DNA of 64,000 bases from Pseudomonas sp. S06B 330 (GTDB lineage: Bacteria; Pseudomonadota; Gammaproteobacteria; Pseudomonadales; Pseudomonadaceae). The position numbers and the translations under genes are program-made. Below, one piece after another: positions 37,832-45,234 of the stretch; the stretch's first letter is position 1; every line of letters starts with the position of its first letter. A model generated the notes under the pieces. It was not told the DNA's origin. It made no database searches and saw nothing but the letters and a program-made list of their open reading frames with translations. The DNA lies in assembly GCF_002845275.2 (NCBI RefSeq), contig NZ_CP088149.1, positions 4,770,501 through 4,834,500 on the forward strand. Reading direction: 5' to 3'.

Positions 37832-38827
37832 CTATTTTGAAATTATTTCTTTGGAGCCATCGGAGTGGGTCTTGATCGCCACTGGAAGAATGCTCGGCAG
37901 GGCCCGTAACAAGGCATCGGTGTCGTCGCTACTGAAGGTGCTGCTCAGGCGTAACGCCGCCACTTTGCCTTCTGCCACGCGCAAGGGTTGTTCGCGGTAA
38001 CGGGAGACTTCCTCAACCACTTCGCTTAATGGTGCGTCATTGAACACCAGCTTGCCGTTACGCCAGGCCGTCAACGCGGCGGCGTCGATGGCATAAGGCG
38101 CAGCCACCTGGCCTTGGGCATCGATTTGCGAGCCAAGCCCGGCACTGAGTAACGCCTGGCTGTCGCCGCGGCCTTGCACCCGGACTGAGCCCTGCTCCAC
38201 CGCCACCTGGGTTCGCGCCGGATCCAGGCGCACATCGAAGCGCGTGCCTGTGACCGTTACGTGGCCGTTTACAGTACTAACGACAAAGGGCCGTGCGCTG
38301 TCATGGGCGACACTGAACATGACTTCCCCGGCAGCCAATTCAATACGCCGTTGTCCGGCACTGAAGTCGACCTTCAATTGCGTGCGGCCATTGAGCTCCA
38401 AGTGCGAACCGTCCGGTAGCTCAAGTTGACGACGTTCACCCAGGGCTGTGTGCAATTGGTCCTGATAGTTGAGCTGATGATGTTGCCAACCGAACCAGCC
38501 AAGCCCTACCGCTGCAGCCGCGACACCTGCGGCCAGAGCCTGCTGGATAAAACGCCGACGCGGTAACTGACGCACCGGATCCGCCTGGCACAAGGCCTCA
38601 AGACGCGCACGGGGCAGACTATCGGCAGCCTCCCAGAGCCGGGCGAGCAGATCGTACTCATACTGATGGTGTGCGTGCTGCGCCAGCCAGACATCACGTT
38701 GCGCCTGCTGGTCTGCCGGCAGCGCCCCGTCACGGCTGCGGGCAAACCACTGGGCCGCCTGCTCGCGCACGGCCTCGTTGCCACAAGGGCACGCGTGCTG
38801 ATTCATGAAAACATTCGCCTGACTCAT
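37832..38827 (-). CDS. fecR: FecR-type anti-sigma factor / sigma regulator
   Basis: A 331-residue single-pass membrane protein that carries the signal from FecA to FecI. The N-terminal cytosolic DUF4880 part (REQAAQWFARSRDGALPADQ) binds the sigma factor; a membrane segment ALAAGVAAAAVGLGWFGW follows near residue 100; the periplasmic FecR domain has LELPDGSHLELNGRTQLKVD and VEQGSVRVQGRG. C-terminal STN-like LSSTFSSDDTDALLRALP contacts the receptor. Its ATG overlaps the fecI stop by four bases (ATGA). Confidence 0.92.
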   Translation of the reverse strand: MSQANVFMNQHACPCGNEAVREQAAQWFARSRDGALPADQQAQRDVWLAQHAHHQYEYDLLARLWEAADSLPRARLEALCQADPVRQLPRRRFIQQALAAGVAAAAVGLGWFGWQHHQLNYQDQLHTALGERRQLELPDGSHLELNGRTQLKVDFSAGQRRIELAAGEVMFSVAHDSARPFVVSTVNGHVTVTGTRFDVRLDPARTQVAVEQGSVRVQGRGDSQALLSAGLGSQIDAQGQVAAPYAIDAAALTAWRNGKLVFNDAPLSEVVEEVSRYREQPLRVAEGKVAALRLSSTFSSDDTDALLRALPSILPVAIKTHSDGSKEIISK

Positions 38828-39309
38828 CTCGTCGACACATCCAGGTGCTCACGCAGATGCCGGAGCGTGCGGATCATATACTTTTCGACCATGTTCTTGG
38901 TCAAACCCATGCGTTCGGCGATTTCTGCCTGGGTCAGTCCTTCGAGCTTCTGCCAGATAAACACCCGCCGACAATTGAGCGGCAATTGCGCCAACGCACG
39001 CTCGACACTGTCAGCCAACTCGATGGCATGCATGTAGGCCTCCGGGTCGCCACTAGTGTCGGTGCCCGGATCAAAAATGTCTTGCTCCACAGCCTGGCGG
39101 CGATCTTCACGACGGTAACCATCCACCGCAATGTTGCGCGCGGTTTGGTGCAGGTATGCACGTGGCTGTTCGACCCCGACCTGGTCATTTTCCAGAACCC
39201 GGATAAAAGCATCATGTGCCAGATCCTCGGCCTGCTGACGATTGCGCAACTTGCGCGTCCAGGTGCCGATCAGCTCATGGTAGTGGTCTAGAAAGCCTTT
39301 GTGTCGCGA
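38824..39309 (-). CDS. fecI: FecI-type extracytoplasmic-function sigma factor
   Basis: An ECF sigma factor for transcription of fecA. Region 2: QAEDLAHDAFIRVLENDQVG and QPRAYLHQTARNIAVDGYRR. Region 4 helix-turn-helix: EGLTQAEIAERMGLTKNMVE followed by KYMIRTLRHLREHL. The longest frame begins at GTG 39375, but a good promoter (TTGCCG-17-TACTAT) overlaps that start, so I place the start at the in-frame GTG 39309, giving 161 residues, typical of the family; the site has only weak Shine-Dalgarno support. Overlaps fecR by four bases. Confidence 0.85.
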   Translation of the reverse strand, partial: SRHKGFLDHYHELIGTWTRKLRNRQQAEDLAHDAFIRVLENDQVGVEQPRAYLHQTARNIAVDGYRREDRRQAVEQDIFDPGTDTSGDPEAYMHAIELADSVERALAQLPLNCRRVFIWQKLEGLTQAEIAERMGLTKNMVEKYMIRTLRHLREHLDVSTR

Positions 39310-39345
39310 CACGATGCGGGGGTCTTCGCCAAGCGGTGAGGAATG

Positions 39346-39380
39346 ACGCGAATAGTAATGTTTCTTATTAAGCACGGCAA
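39346..39380 (-). promoter_or_regulatory. Predicted fecI promoter with overlapping Fur-like site
   Basis: On the minus strand TTGCCG (39380-39375) and TACTAT (39357-39352) are 17 bases apart. The stretch between and around -10 (TTAATAAGAAACATTACTATT) matches 11 of 19 positions of the Fur consensus GATAATGATAATCATTATC by my count, which suits iron-repressed fecIR. The start of transcription would be near 39345. Confidence 0.5.
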
Positions 39381-39390
39381 TCGAAGTTCA

Positions 39391-39439
39391 TGACAGGCGA
39401 CGAAGCGTGATCGGGACAAAAAAATGTGTGACAGGCGAC
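39391..39439. repeat. Direct repeat upstream of fecI
   Basis: The 11-base sequence TGACAGGCGAC occurs at 39391-39401 and 39429-39439, 38 bases start to start, just upstream of the fecI -35 box. It could be a paired activator site; no known regulator matches it for me. Confidence 0.45.
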
Positions 39440-39734
39440 TCCCAACATCATCGTTGAGCACGGAAAATAATATGAACGGCCAGCACTGTGTACCGCTGAT
39501 ACGGCCCGTGCTTTTACAGGGCAATATTCGAGAGTTTTTTACTGCTTTCGCCGCTAACTTCGACGATTTCGCAACACTCGGCCAACCTGGCCAGATCACT
39601 GATAGTTCCTTGGGCATTTCGGTATTTTTAACGCTTTTGTCATCAAATTGAACATCTACTGTTTACCTGGGTCGGTTAAAAAGTGGCTGTGCAAGACGGG
39701 GCGACAGACGTGTGCGAAATCGCGACATTTTTTG

Positions 39735-39763
39735 TTGATCTTGAGCCCCTCAGGTCCTAAAGT
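39735..39763 (+). promoter_or_regulatory. Predicted speC promoter
   Basis: TTGATC (39735-39740) and TAAAGT (39758-39763), spaced 17 bases, fit a moderate sigma-70 promoter. Transcription would begin near 39770 and give an untranslated leader of about 200 bases. Confidence 0.4.
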
Positions 39764-39929
39764 TCGCGCCGAACGTCCATGCTGGAAACGATCCATCCGG
39801 CTCAAGTACTGACGACGAGACAGCAAGGTCACCCGTAGCTCGCTTCATCACGCACGGTTGACCTTTTTGCTTTCGGCGACATGCCTTGGGAAGTAGGCGA
39901 ACCAAAGTGGGGATACGGAGGGCGTTCAG

Positions 39930-39971
39930 TTGCAGCCACTTTTTTATTCAGTTTGCCCATGGAGTCCCTAA
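39930..39971 (+). CDS. Possible 13-codon leader ORF ahead of speC
   Basis: TTG at 39930 with GGAGGG (39917-39922) seven bases ahead opens a short ORF coding for (M)QPLFYSVCPWSP and ends with TAA at 39969-39971, two bases before the speC ATG. Its layout suits translational coupling or a leader peptide. Ends in a Pro-rich stretch, which can slow ribosomes. A separate frame (from ATG 39881) is open in phase with speC and could instead extend SpeC, but lacks a ribosome site. Speculative. Confidence 0.3.
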   Translation: MQPLFYSVCPWSP

Positions 39972-39973
39972 GC

Positions 39974-41137
39974 ATGTCGATTCAGGTCGAAGACTACTTC
40001 GCGCGCGATACCTTTGAGAAAATGAAGGCGTTCGCCGACAAGAAAGAAACCCCGTTCGTGCTCATCGACACCCAGATGATCAGCCAGGCCTACGATGACC
40101 TGCGCGCAGGTTTCGAATTCGCCAAGGTCTATTACGCGGTCAAGGCCAACCCTGCCGTGGAAATCATCGACCTGCTCAAGGAAAAAGGGTCGAACTTCGA
40201 CATCGCCTCGATCTACGAGCTGGACAAGGTCATGGACCGTGGCGTCAGCGCTGACCGCATCAGCTACGGCAACACCATCAAGAAATCCAAGGACATTCGC
40301 TACTTCTACGAGAAGGGCGTGCGCCTGTATGCCACCGACTCTGAAGCCGACCTGCGCAACATCGCCAAGGCCGCGCCAGGTTCGAAAGTCTATGTGCGCA
40401 TCCTTACCGAAGGCTCGACCACGGCCGACTGGCCGCTGTCGCGCAAGTTCGGCTGCCAGACCGACATGGCCATGGACCTGCTGATCCTCGCTCGCGACCT
40501 GGGCCTGGTGCCTTACGGCATCTCGTTCCACGTTGGCTCGCAACAGCGTGACATCAGCGTCTGGGACGCGGCGATTGCCAAGGTCAAAGTGATCTTCGAG
40601 CGCCTCAAAGAAGAAGACGGTATCGAACTCAAGCTGATCAACATGGGTGGCGGTTTCCCGGCCAACTACATCACCCGTACCAACAGCCTGGAAACCTACG
40701 CCGAAGAAATCATCCGCTTCCTCAAGGAAGACTTCGGTGATGACCTGCCGGAAATCATCCTCGAGCCAGGCCGTTCGCTGATCGCCAACGCCGGTATCCT
40801 GGTCAGTGAAGTGGTGCTGGTAGCACGCAAGTCGCGTACCGCTGTCGAGCGTTGGGTCTACACCGACGTGGGCAAATTCTCCGGCCTGATTGAAACCATG
40901 GACGAGTCCATCAAGTTCCCGATCTGGACCGAGAAAAAAGGCGAGATGGAAGAAGTGGTGATCGCCGGTCCGACCTGCGACAGCGCCGACATCATGTACG
41001 AGCATTACAAGTACGGCCTTCCGCTGAACCTCGCGATTGGCGACCGCCTGTACTGGCTGTCGACCGGTGCCTACACCACCAGCTACAGCGCGGTGGAATT
41101 CAACGGCTTCCCGCCGCTGAAGGCCTACTACCTGTAA
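39974..41137 (+). CDS. speC: Ornithine decarboxylase (fold type III, PLP)
   Basis: A 387-residue alanine-racemase-fold decarboxylase that makes putrescine from ornithine. The PLP lysine is K57 in VYYAVKANP; the PLP phosphate and dimer-site motifs are FHVGSQ, INMGGGFPANY and EPGRSLIANAG; the partner-subunit catalytic cysteine is C335 in GPTCDSAD. These features and the length match eukaryote-like bacterial ornithine decarboxylase rather than the large E. coli SpeC. Some relatives also take lysine. Start chosen at MSIQVEDYF with GGAG nine bases ahead; a 31-codon in-frame extension is open upstream. Confidence 0.93.
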   Translation: MSIQVEDYFARDTFEKMKAFADKKETPFVLIDTQMISQAYDDLRAGFEFAKVYYAVKANPAVEIIDLLKEKGSNFDIASIYELDKVMDRGVSADRISYGNTIKKSKDIRYFYEKGVRLYATDSEADLRNIAKAAPGSKVYVRILTEGSTTADWPLSRKFGCQTDMAMDLLILARDLGLVPYGISFHVGSQQRDISVWDAAIAKVKVIFERLKEEDGIELKLINMGGGFPANYITRTNSLETYAEEIIRFLKEDFGDDLPEIILEPGRSLIANAGILVSEVVLVARKSRTAVERWVYTDVGKFSGLIETMDESIKFPIWTEKKGEMEEVVIAGPTCDSADIMYEHYKYGLPLNLAIGDRLYWLSTGAYTTSYSAVEFNGFPPLKAYYL

Positions 41138-41147
41138 TCGCTGTAGC

Positions 41148-41186
41148 GGGCGGCCAAGCCGCCCATCGTGGGGCGTTCAACGCCCC
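41148..41186. terminator. Two hairpins between speC and the Sel1 gene
   Basis: GGGCGGC-CAA-GCCGCCC (41148-41164) follows the speC stop by ten bases, and GGGGCGTT-C-AACGCCCC (41170-41186) overlaps the end of the convergent gene. They probably end the two facing transcripts. Confidence 0.6.
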
Positions 41187-41935
41187 GCTTCGAGCTGCGC
41201 CAAGCGCGTTCTGTAGGCCGATGCCAGGTTACGGATTTCTGCCTGCTCAGCCTGCTCCAGCGCTGGTCCGGCGACCCTCAGAAAATTCGCATTACCACCG
41301 GTCAATGCTCGCTGCAACCAGGCGAGTGCTTCCTGTATTTGCCCATGGGCGGCCAATACGCCGGCATGACTGAACTGTCCACGAAAATCTCCGGCGTGAG
41401 CCGAGCGCTGGTACCAACCCTGCGCCTCCAGAACATTGCCTTGGCAATGCTGGCCTTCCTCCAGATAACGCCCCAACAGGTTCATCGACTTGCCATGCCC
41501 CTGCTCGGCCGCCTGCCGATACCAGGCCTGCGCAGCACCATGGTCCAGGCGCACACCGCGTCCGGTGGCGAGCATATTGGCGTAGTTGTACATCCCCCAA
41601 TCGAGCCCGGCCTCGGCGGCCATGCGGTAGTGACGTGCTGCTTGGGCGGGATCAACCGACCCGCCCCAACCGTGTTCCAGGCAGCGCCCAAGCATATTGT
41701 CAGCCATTGCGCTGCCGCGGCTGGCGGCGATGCTGAACCAGCGACGCGCCAGCGTGGGGTCCTTCTCGATGCCACGACCGTCCAGTAGGATCTGCCCAAG
41801 CAGTAACTGAGCTTCGATAACGTCCTGCCCGGCGGCGGCCAGAATGGCCTGAGCCGCCTTTGCCGGACTGTGTTCAAGCATCTGAGCGAACTGCTCGCTG
41901 TCCAGTTCCTGGCGATTACGCAATGCGAACGCCAT
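41177..41935 (-). CDS. Sel1-repeat protein
   Basis: A 252-residue cytoplasmic solenoid protein without signal peptide. Five or so Sel1-like repeats are visible, for instance EAQLLLGQILLDGRGIEKDP, ADNMLGRCLEHGWGGSVDPA, MYNYANMLATGRGVRLDHGA and SMNLLGRYLEEGQHCQGNVL. Such repeats bind other proteins; the partner is unknown. It lies four bases downstream of piuC and is probably cotranscribed with it; the same neighbour occurs next to piuC in other Pseudomonas as I remember. Confidence 0.88.
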   Translation of the reverse strand: MAFALRNRQELDSEQFAQMLEHSPAKAAQAILAAAGQDVIEAQLLLGQILLDGRGIEKDPTLARRWFSIAASRGSAMADNMLGRCLEHGWGGSVDPAQAARHYRMAAEAGLDWGMYNYANMLATGRGVRLDHGAAQAWYRQAAEQGHGKSMNLLGRYLEEGQHCQGNVLEAQGWYQRSAHAGDFRGQFSHAGVLAAHGQIQEALAWLQRALTGGNANFLRVAGPALEQAEQAEIRNLASAYRTRLAQLEAGR

Positions 41936-41938
41936 GGC

Positions 41939-42619
41939 TCAGACCTCAACCCAGCGGCGCAGCAAATTGTGATAGGTGCCGGTCAATTGGATCAGCGCCG
42001 GGTGATCGGGCAACTCCGCTGTCAGTTGCTGAATCGCGTTGTCCATCTCGAACAGCAACGCGCGTTGGCTGTCCTCTCGCACCAGGCTTTGGGTCCAGAA
42101 GAACGCGGCATAACGTACGCCGCGGGTCACCGGATTGACCTTGTGCAGGCTGCTGCCCGGGTAGAGCACCAGGTCCCCTGCTGCCAGCTTCACCTGCTGC
42201 TCGCCGTAAGTGTCCTGAATCACCAGCTCACCACCGTCATAGTCTTCGGGGTTGCTCAGGAACAAGGTCGAAGACAGATCGGTGCGCACCCGCTCGTGGC
42301 TGCCACGGGGCTGACGCAGCGCGTTGTCGATGTGGAAGCCGAAATTGCCACCTTCGCGGTAACAGTTGATCAACGGCGGAAAAACCTTGTGTGGCAAGGC
42401 CGCCGACATGAACTGCGGGTGCTGCCACAGGCGCTCGATCAGTGCAGTGCCAATTTCTTTGGCCAACGGATGGCCTTCGGGCAGCTGCAGGTTGTGCTTG
42501 GCTTTGGCTGATTGGTAGCCGGCAGTGACCTTACCGTCGGCCCACTCGGTCTGCTCCAGTGCCTCACGGATACGCATGACTTCCTCGGTGGAGAACAGTC
42601 CGGATATGTGTAGCAGCAT
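41939..42619 (-). CDS. piuC: Fe(II)/2-oxoglutarate-dependent hydroxylase PiuC (PKHD type)
   Basis: A 226-residue dioxygenase linked to iron uptake. The iron triad is H96 and D98 (FGFHIDNAL) and H159 ([10 protein letters not shown]), and R169 (GVRYAAFFW) binds 2-oxoglutarate. Family motifs [20 protein letters not shown] and [20 protein letters not shown] are present. The substrate is unknown; it may modify a siderophore or receptor. The ATG at 42619 has CAGGTG upstream; the open extension to 42712 would read through the promoter region shared with piuA. Confidence 0.9.
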   Translation of the reverse strand: MLLHISGLFSTEEVMRIREALEQTEWADGKVTAGYQSAKAKHNLQLPEGHPLAKEIGTALIERLWQHPQFMSAALPHKVFPPLINCYREGGNFGFHIDNALRQPRGSHERVRTDLSSTLFLSNPEDYDGGELVIQDTYGEQQVKLAAGDLVLYPGSSLHKVNPVTRGVRYAAFFWTQSLVREDSQRALLFEMDNAIQQLTAELPDHPALIQLTGTYHNLLRRWVEV

Positions 42620-42758
42620 GGCGCGGGCACCTGAGAACGGAAAAGACACCAATGGTATTGATTCCCATTGGCCCACCACAAGCTCTTTCCGAGAGGCGGG
42701 ACGTTTCAGCAAGGAACCGCCGCAGCAACAATTTGTAAAGATTGTAAATTTCTAACAA

Positions 42759-42804
42759 ATAGCAATTCTTCTCAATTGTTACTCATATTTGTTTACATTA
42801 TATT
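42759..42804 (+). promoter_or_regulatory. Predicted piuA promoter with Fur-like site
   Basis: TTGTTA (42776-42781) and TATATT (42799-42804) are 17 bases apart. Overlapping the -35 is an interrupted palindrome CAATT-CTTCTC-AATTG (42763-42778); on the minus strand its TTGAGAA-x-AATT core resembles Pseudomonas Fur boxes, although full consensus matching is only moderate. It would also suit repression of divergent piuC. Confidence 0.5.
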
Positions 42805-42837
42805 TCGCGGCCTTGAAACCTGGGGAAGGGGACCACC

Positions 42838-45129
42838 ATGCCGCGTCACTACGTGCCAACCGCTGTCAGTTCACCACGCTTGCTCGCCTCCGCCATTGGT
42901 GTAGCGATTACGGCTACTTCTGCAGGACACCTGGCTTACGCCGCGGACACTGAAACGCCCAACAACGGCGCCATTTCCCTGGATGCCACCAGCGTCACCG
43001 GACAGGCTGAAACAGCCAGCACCGACTACAAGGTCGAGAACGCTTCTTCGCAGAAGTACACCGCGCCGCTGGTCGACATTCCACGCTCGGTGACTGTGGT
43101 CCCACAGCAAGTGATCAAAGACACTAACGCCCTCAACCTGCAAGACGCGCTGCGCACGGTGCCAGGTATCACCATGGGGGCTGGCGAAGGTGGCAACCCA
43201 TCAGGCGACCGCCCATTCATCCGTGGCTTTGACTCACAGAATTCGATGTACCTGGATGGTGTACGTGACACCGGCTCGCAAACCCGTGAAATTTTTGCCA
43301 TTGAATCAGTCGAAGTCGCCAAAGGCCCGAACTCGGCAATCGGCGGCCGTGGCGCAGCGGGCGGTACCATCAACCTGGTGAGCAAGCGCGCTCACCTGGG
43401 TAACACTGTCGATGGTGGCTTTACCTGGGGTTCGGACCAGACCAATCGCTACACCTTCGATGGCAACTATCAGTTCCTTGATACCGCCGCATTCCGCCTG
43501 AACCTGATGAGCCATGAGAGCAATGTCGCCGGTCGCGATGAAGTCAACTATGACCGTTGGGGCGTGGCACCGTCCTTGGTCTTTGGCTTGGGTACAGATA
43601 CCCGCCTGAGCCTGGACTACTACCACGTCGAAAGCGATGACCTGCCAGACTCAGGCATCCCCTACAGCCTCAAATCCGGCAGTTCGGCCAATCGTACGTC
43701 GGCCAATCCAGACAAGCCGACCGACGGCGGAGACAGCGACAATTACTACGGCCTGGTCGGCCGCGACTTCTACAAAACCCGCGCCGACATCAGCACCATT
43801 GCCCTGGAACATGACCTGAGCGACTCGCTGACCATCAAGAATACCCTGCGCCACGGCAATACCCTGCAGGACTACATTTACAGCCAGCCGGATGACAGCA
43901 AAGGCAACATCCTCAACGGTGAAGTCTGGCGCCGACCGAACAACCGTGTGGCCAACACCCGTACCACCACCAACCAGACTGATCTGTTCGGTGAGGTGTA
44001 CATCGGTGGATTCAAGAACACCTTCTCTACCGGTATCGAGTTGAGCCGCGAAGCCTCAACCAAAGAAGGCTACGACATCACCGGTTTTCGCGCGGGTAAC
44101 TGCTCGACGCCTACTGGCCAGATCCCGGGCGTCTGCACCTCATTCCCCAACCCAGACCCGAACGAAGCCTGGGGTGGTGACGTGAGCCGTACCGATGCGG
44201 GTGCCGATACCACTAGCAACACCCGTGCTATCTACCTGACCGACACCCTCGAGCTGAATCCGGCCTGGCTGTTGACCATGGGCCTGCGCTACGACCATTT
44301 CGATACCAAAGCCAAAACCAAAGTGGCAGGCGGTGCGACCAGCTTCAAGACCGAAGACACCAGCGAATTCGTTACCGGCCAGTTGGGCCTGACCTGGAAG
44401 CCTGCGGAAAACGGCAGCATTTACATTTCTTATGCCACCTCGGCCACACCGGCTGGCGCCGCGTTGGGTGAAGGCAGCGACGGCAACCCGCTGCTGACCG
44501 CTACCACCACCAGTGAGCTGAAACCCGAGGAAACCACCAACTACGAAATCGGCACCAAATGGGACCTGCTTGACCAGCGCCTGAACCTGACTGCCGCGGT
44601 GTTTCGCACCGAGAAGGAAAATGCCCGAGTACTGGTCGATGCCAACACCTACCAGAACGCAGGCAAGAGCCGCGTCGACGGCCTGGAGCTGACCGCCACC
44701 GGTAAGTTGACCAACGCCTGGCAAGTGTTCGCCGGATACACCTACATGGATGCCAAGCTGATCGACGGTGGCGCGCAATCGGTAGGTGGTGTGCTGATCG
44801 ATGGCTACAACGACGGCAACCAGATGCCCAACACGCCGAACAACAGCCTGACCTTGTGGACCACCTACAACATCACACCGAAGCTCACCATCGGCGGCGG
44901 CGCCTTCTACGTCGACGATGTGTTCGGCAACGTGACAAACAGCGTGATGGTCGATTCGTACTGGCGCTACGACGCCATGGCCAGCTACAAGCTGACCAAG
45001 AACGTCGATCTGCAATTGAACGTGCAGAACCTCACCAACGAGGTCTACTACGACAAGGCCTACGCGGCACACTATGCCAACCAGGCAGCGGGGCGCACTG
45101 CCCTGCTGACCACCAGCTTCCACTTCTGA
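42838..45129 (+). CDS. piuA: TonB-dependent catecholate siderophore receptor PiuA (Fiu-like)
   Basis: A 763-residue outer-membrane receptor. After a signal peptide (to AYAADTE) comes a plug with IPRSVTVVPQQVIKDTNALN, PFIRGFDSQNSMYLDGVRDT and EVAKGPNSAIGGRGAAGGTI, then a barrel ending in TALLTTSFHF. There is no N-terminal signalling domain, so it is not a sigma-factor inducer. Fiu/PiuA proteins import catechol siderophores and siderophore-linked antibiotics. ATG at 42838 with GGGGAAGGGG upstream. piuC is divergent and piuB follows. Confidence 0.92.
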   Translation: MPRHYVPTAVSSPRLLASAIGVAITATSAGHLAYAADTETPNNGAISLDATSVTGQAETASTDYKVENASSQKYTAPLVDIPRSVTVVPQQVIKDTNALNLQDALRTVPGITMGAGEGGNPSGDRPFIRGFDSQNSMYLDGVRDTGSQTREIFAIESVEVAKGPNSAIGGRGAAGGTINLVSKRAHLGNTVDGGFTWGSDQTNRYTFDGNYQFLDTAAFRLNLMSHESNVAGRDEVNYDRWGVAPSLVFGLGTDTRLSLDYYHVESDDLPDSGIPYSLKSGSSANRTSANPDKPTDGGDSDNYYGLVGRDFYKTRADISTIALEHDLSDSLTIKNTLRHGNTLQDYIYSQPDDSKGNILNGEVWRRPNNRVANTRTTTNQTDLFGEVYIGGFKNTFSTGIELSREASTKEGYDITGFRAGNCSTPTGQIPGVCTSFPNPDPNEAWGGDVSRTDAGADTTSNTRAIYLTDTLELNPAWLLTMGLRYDHFDTKAKTKVAGGATSFKTEDTSEFVTGQLGLTWKPAENGSIYISYATSATPAGAALGEGSDGNPLLTATTTSELKPEETTNYEIGTKWDLLDQRLNLTAAVFRTEKENARVLVDANTYQNAGKSRVDGLELTATGKLTNAWQVFAGYTYMDAKLIDGGAQSVGGVLIDGYNDGNQMPNTPNNSLTLWTTYNITPKLTIGGGAFYVDDVFGNVTNSVMVDSYWRYDAMASYKLTKNVDLQLNVQNLTNEVYYDKAYAAHYANQAAGRTALLTTSFHF

Positions 45130-45146
45130 CGGACGCTGTCTGGCAG

Positions 45147-45177
45147 GCCCCGTTTCACTTCGGTGAACGGGGCTTTT
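45147..45177 (+). terminator. Rho-independent terminator after piuA
   Basis: GCCCCGTTTCAC (45147-45158), a TTCG tetraloop, GTGAACGGGGC (45163-45173) and then TTTT make a canonical terminator with one bulged T. piuB is therefore partly separated from piuA. Confidence 0.85.
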
Positions 45178-45234
45178 GTGTATCAAGCATAATGTGCGAC
45201 GCATTCGCATTGGCGGCAAGACAAGGTGATTGAT

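Larger units (their letters stand above)
39310..39973. promoter_or_regulatory. Divergent fecI / speC control region
   Basis: About 660 bases without an accepted protein gene except a possible leader ORF. From left to right: the fecI promoter (39346-39380); a direct repeat TGACAGGCGAC at 39391-39401 and 39429-39439; an AT-rich stretch 39440-39660 with no recognised motif; a predicted speC promoter (39735-39763); and a leader of about 200 bases ending at speC. Short ORFs of 75 and 109 codons in it have no ribosome sites. Confidence 0.5.

Noticed and set aside
39424..39651. A 75-codon ORF in the fecI-speC gap
   Set aside because: No ribosome site, no domain, and it begins within the direct-repeat region upstream of fecI.
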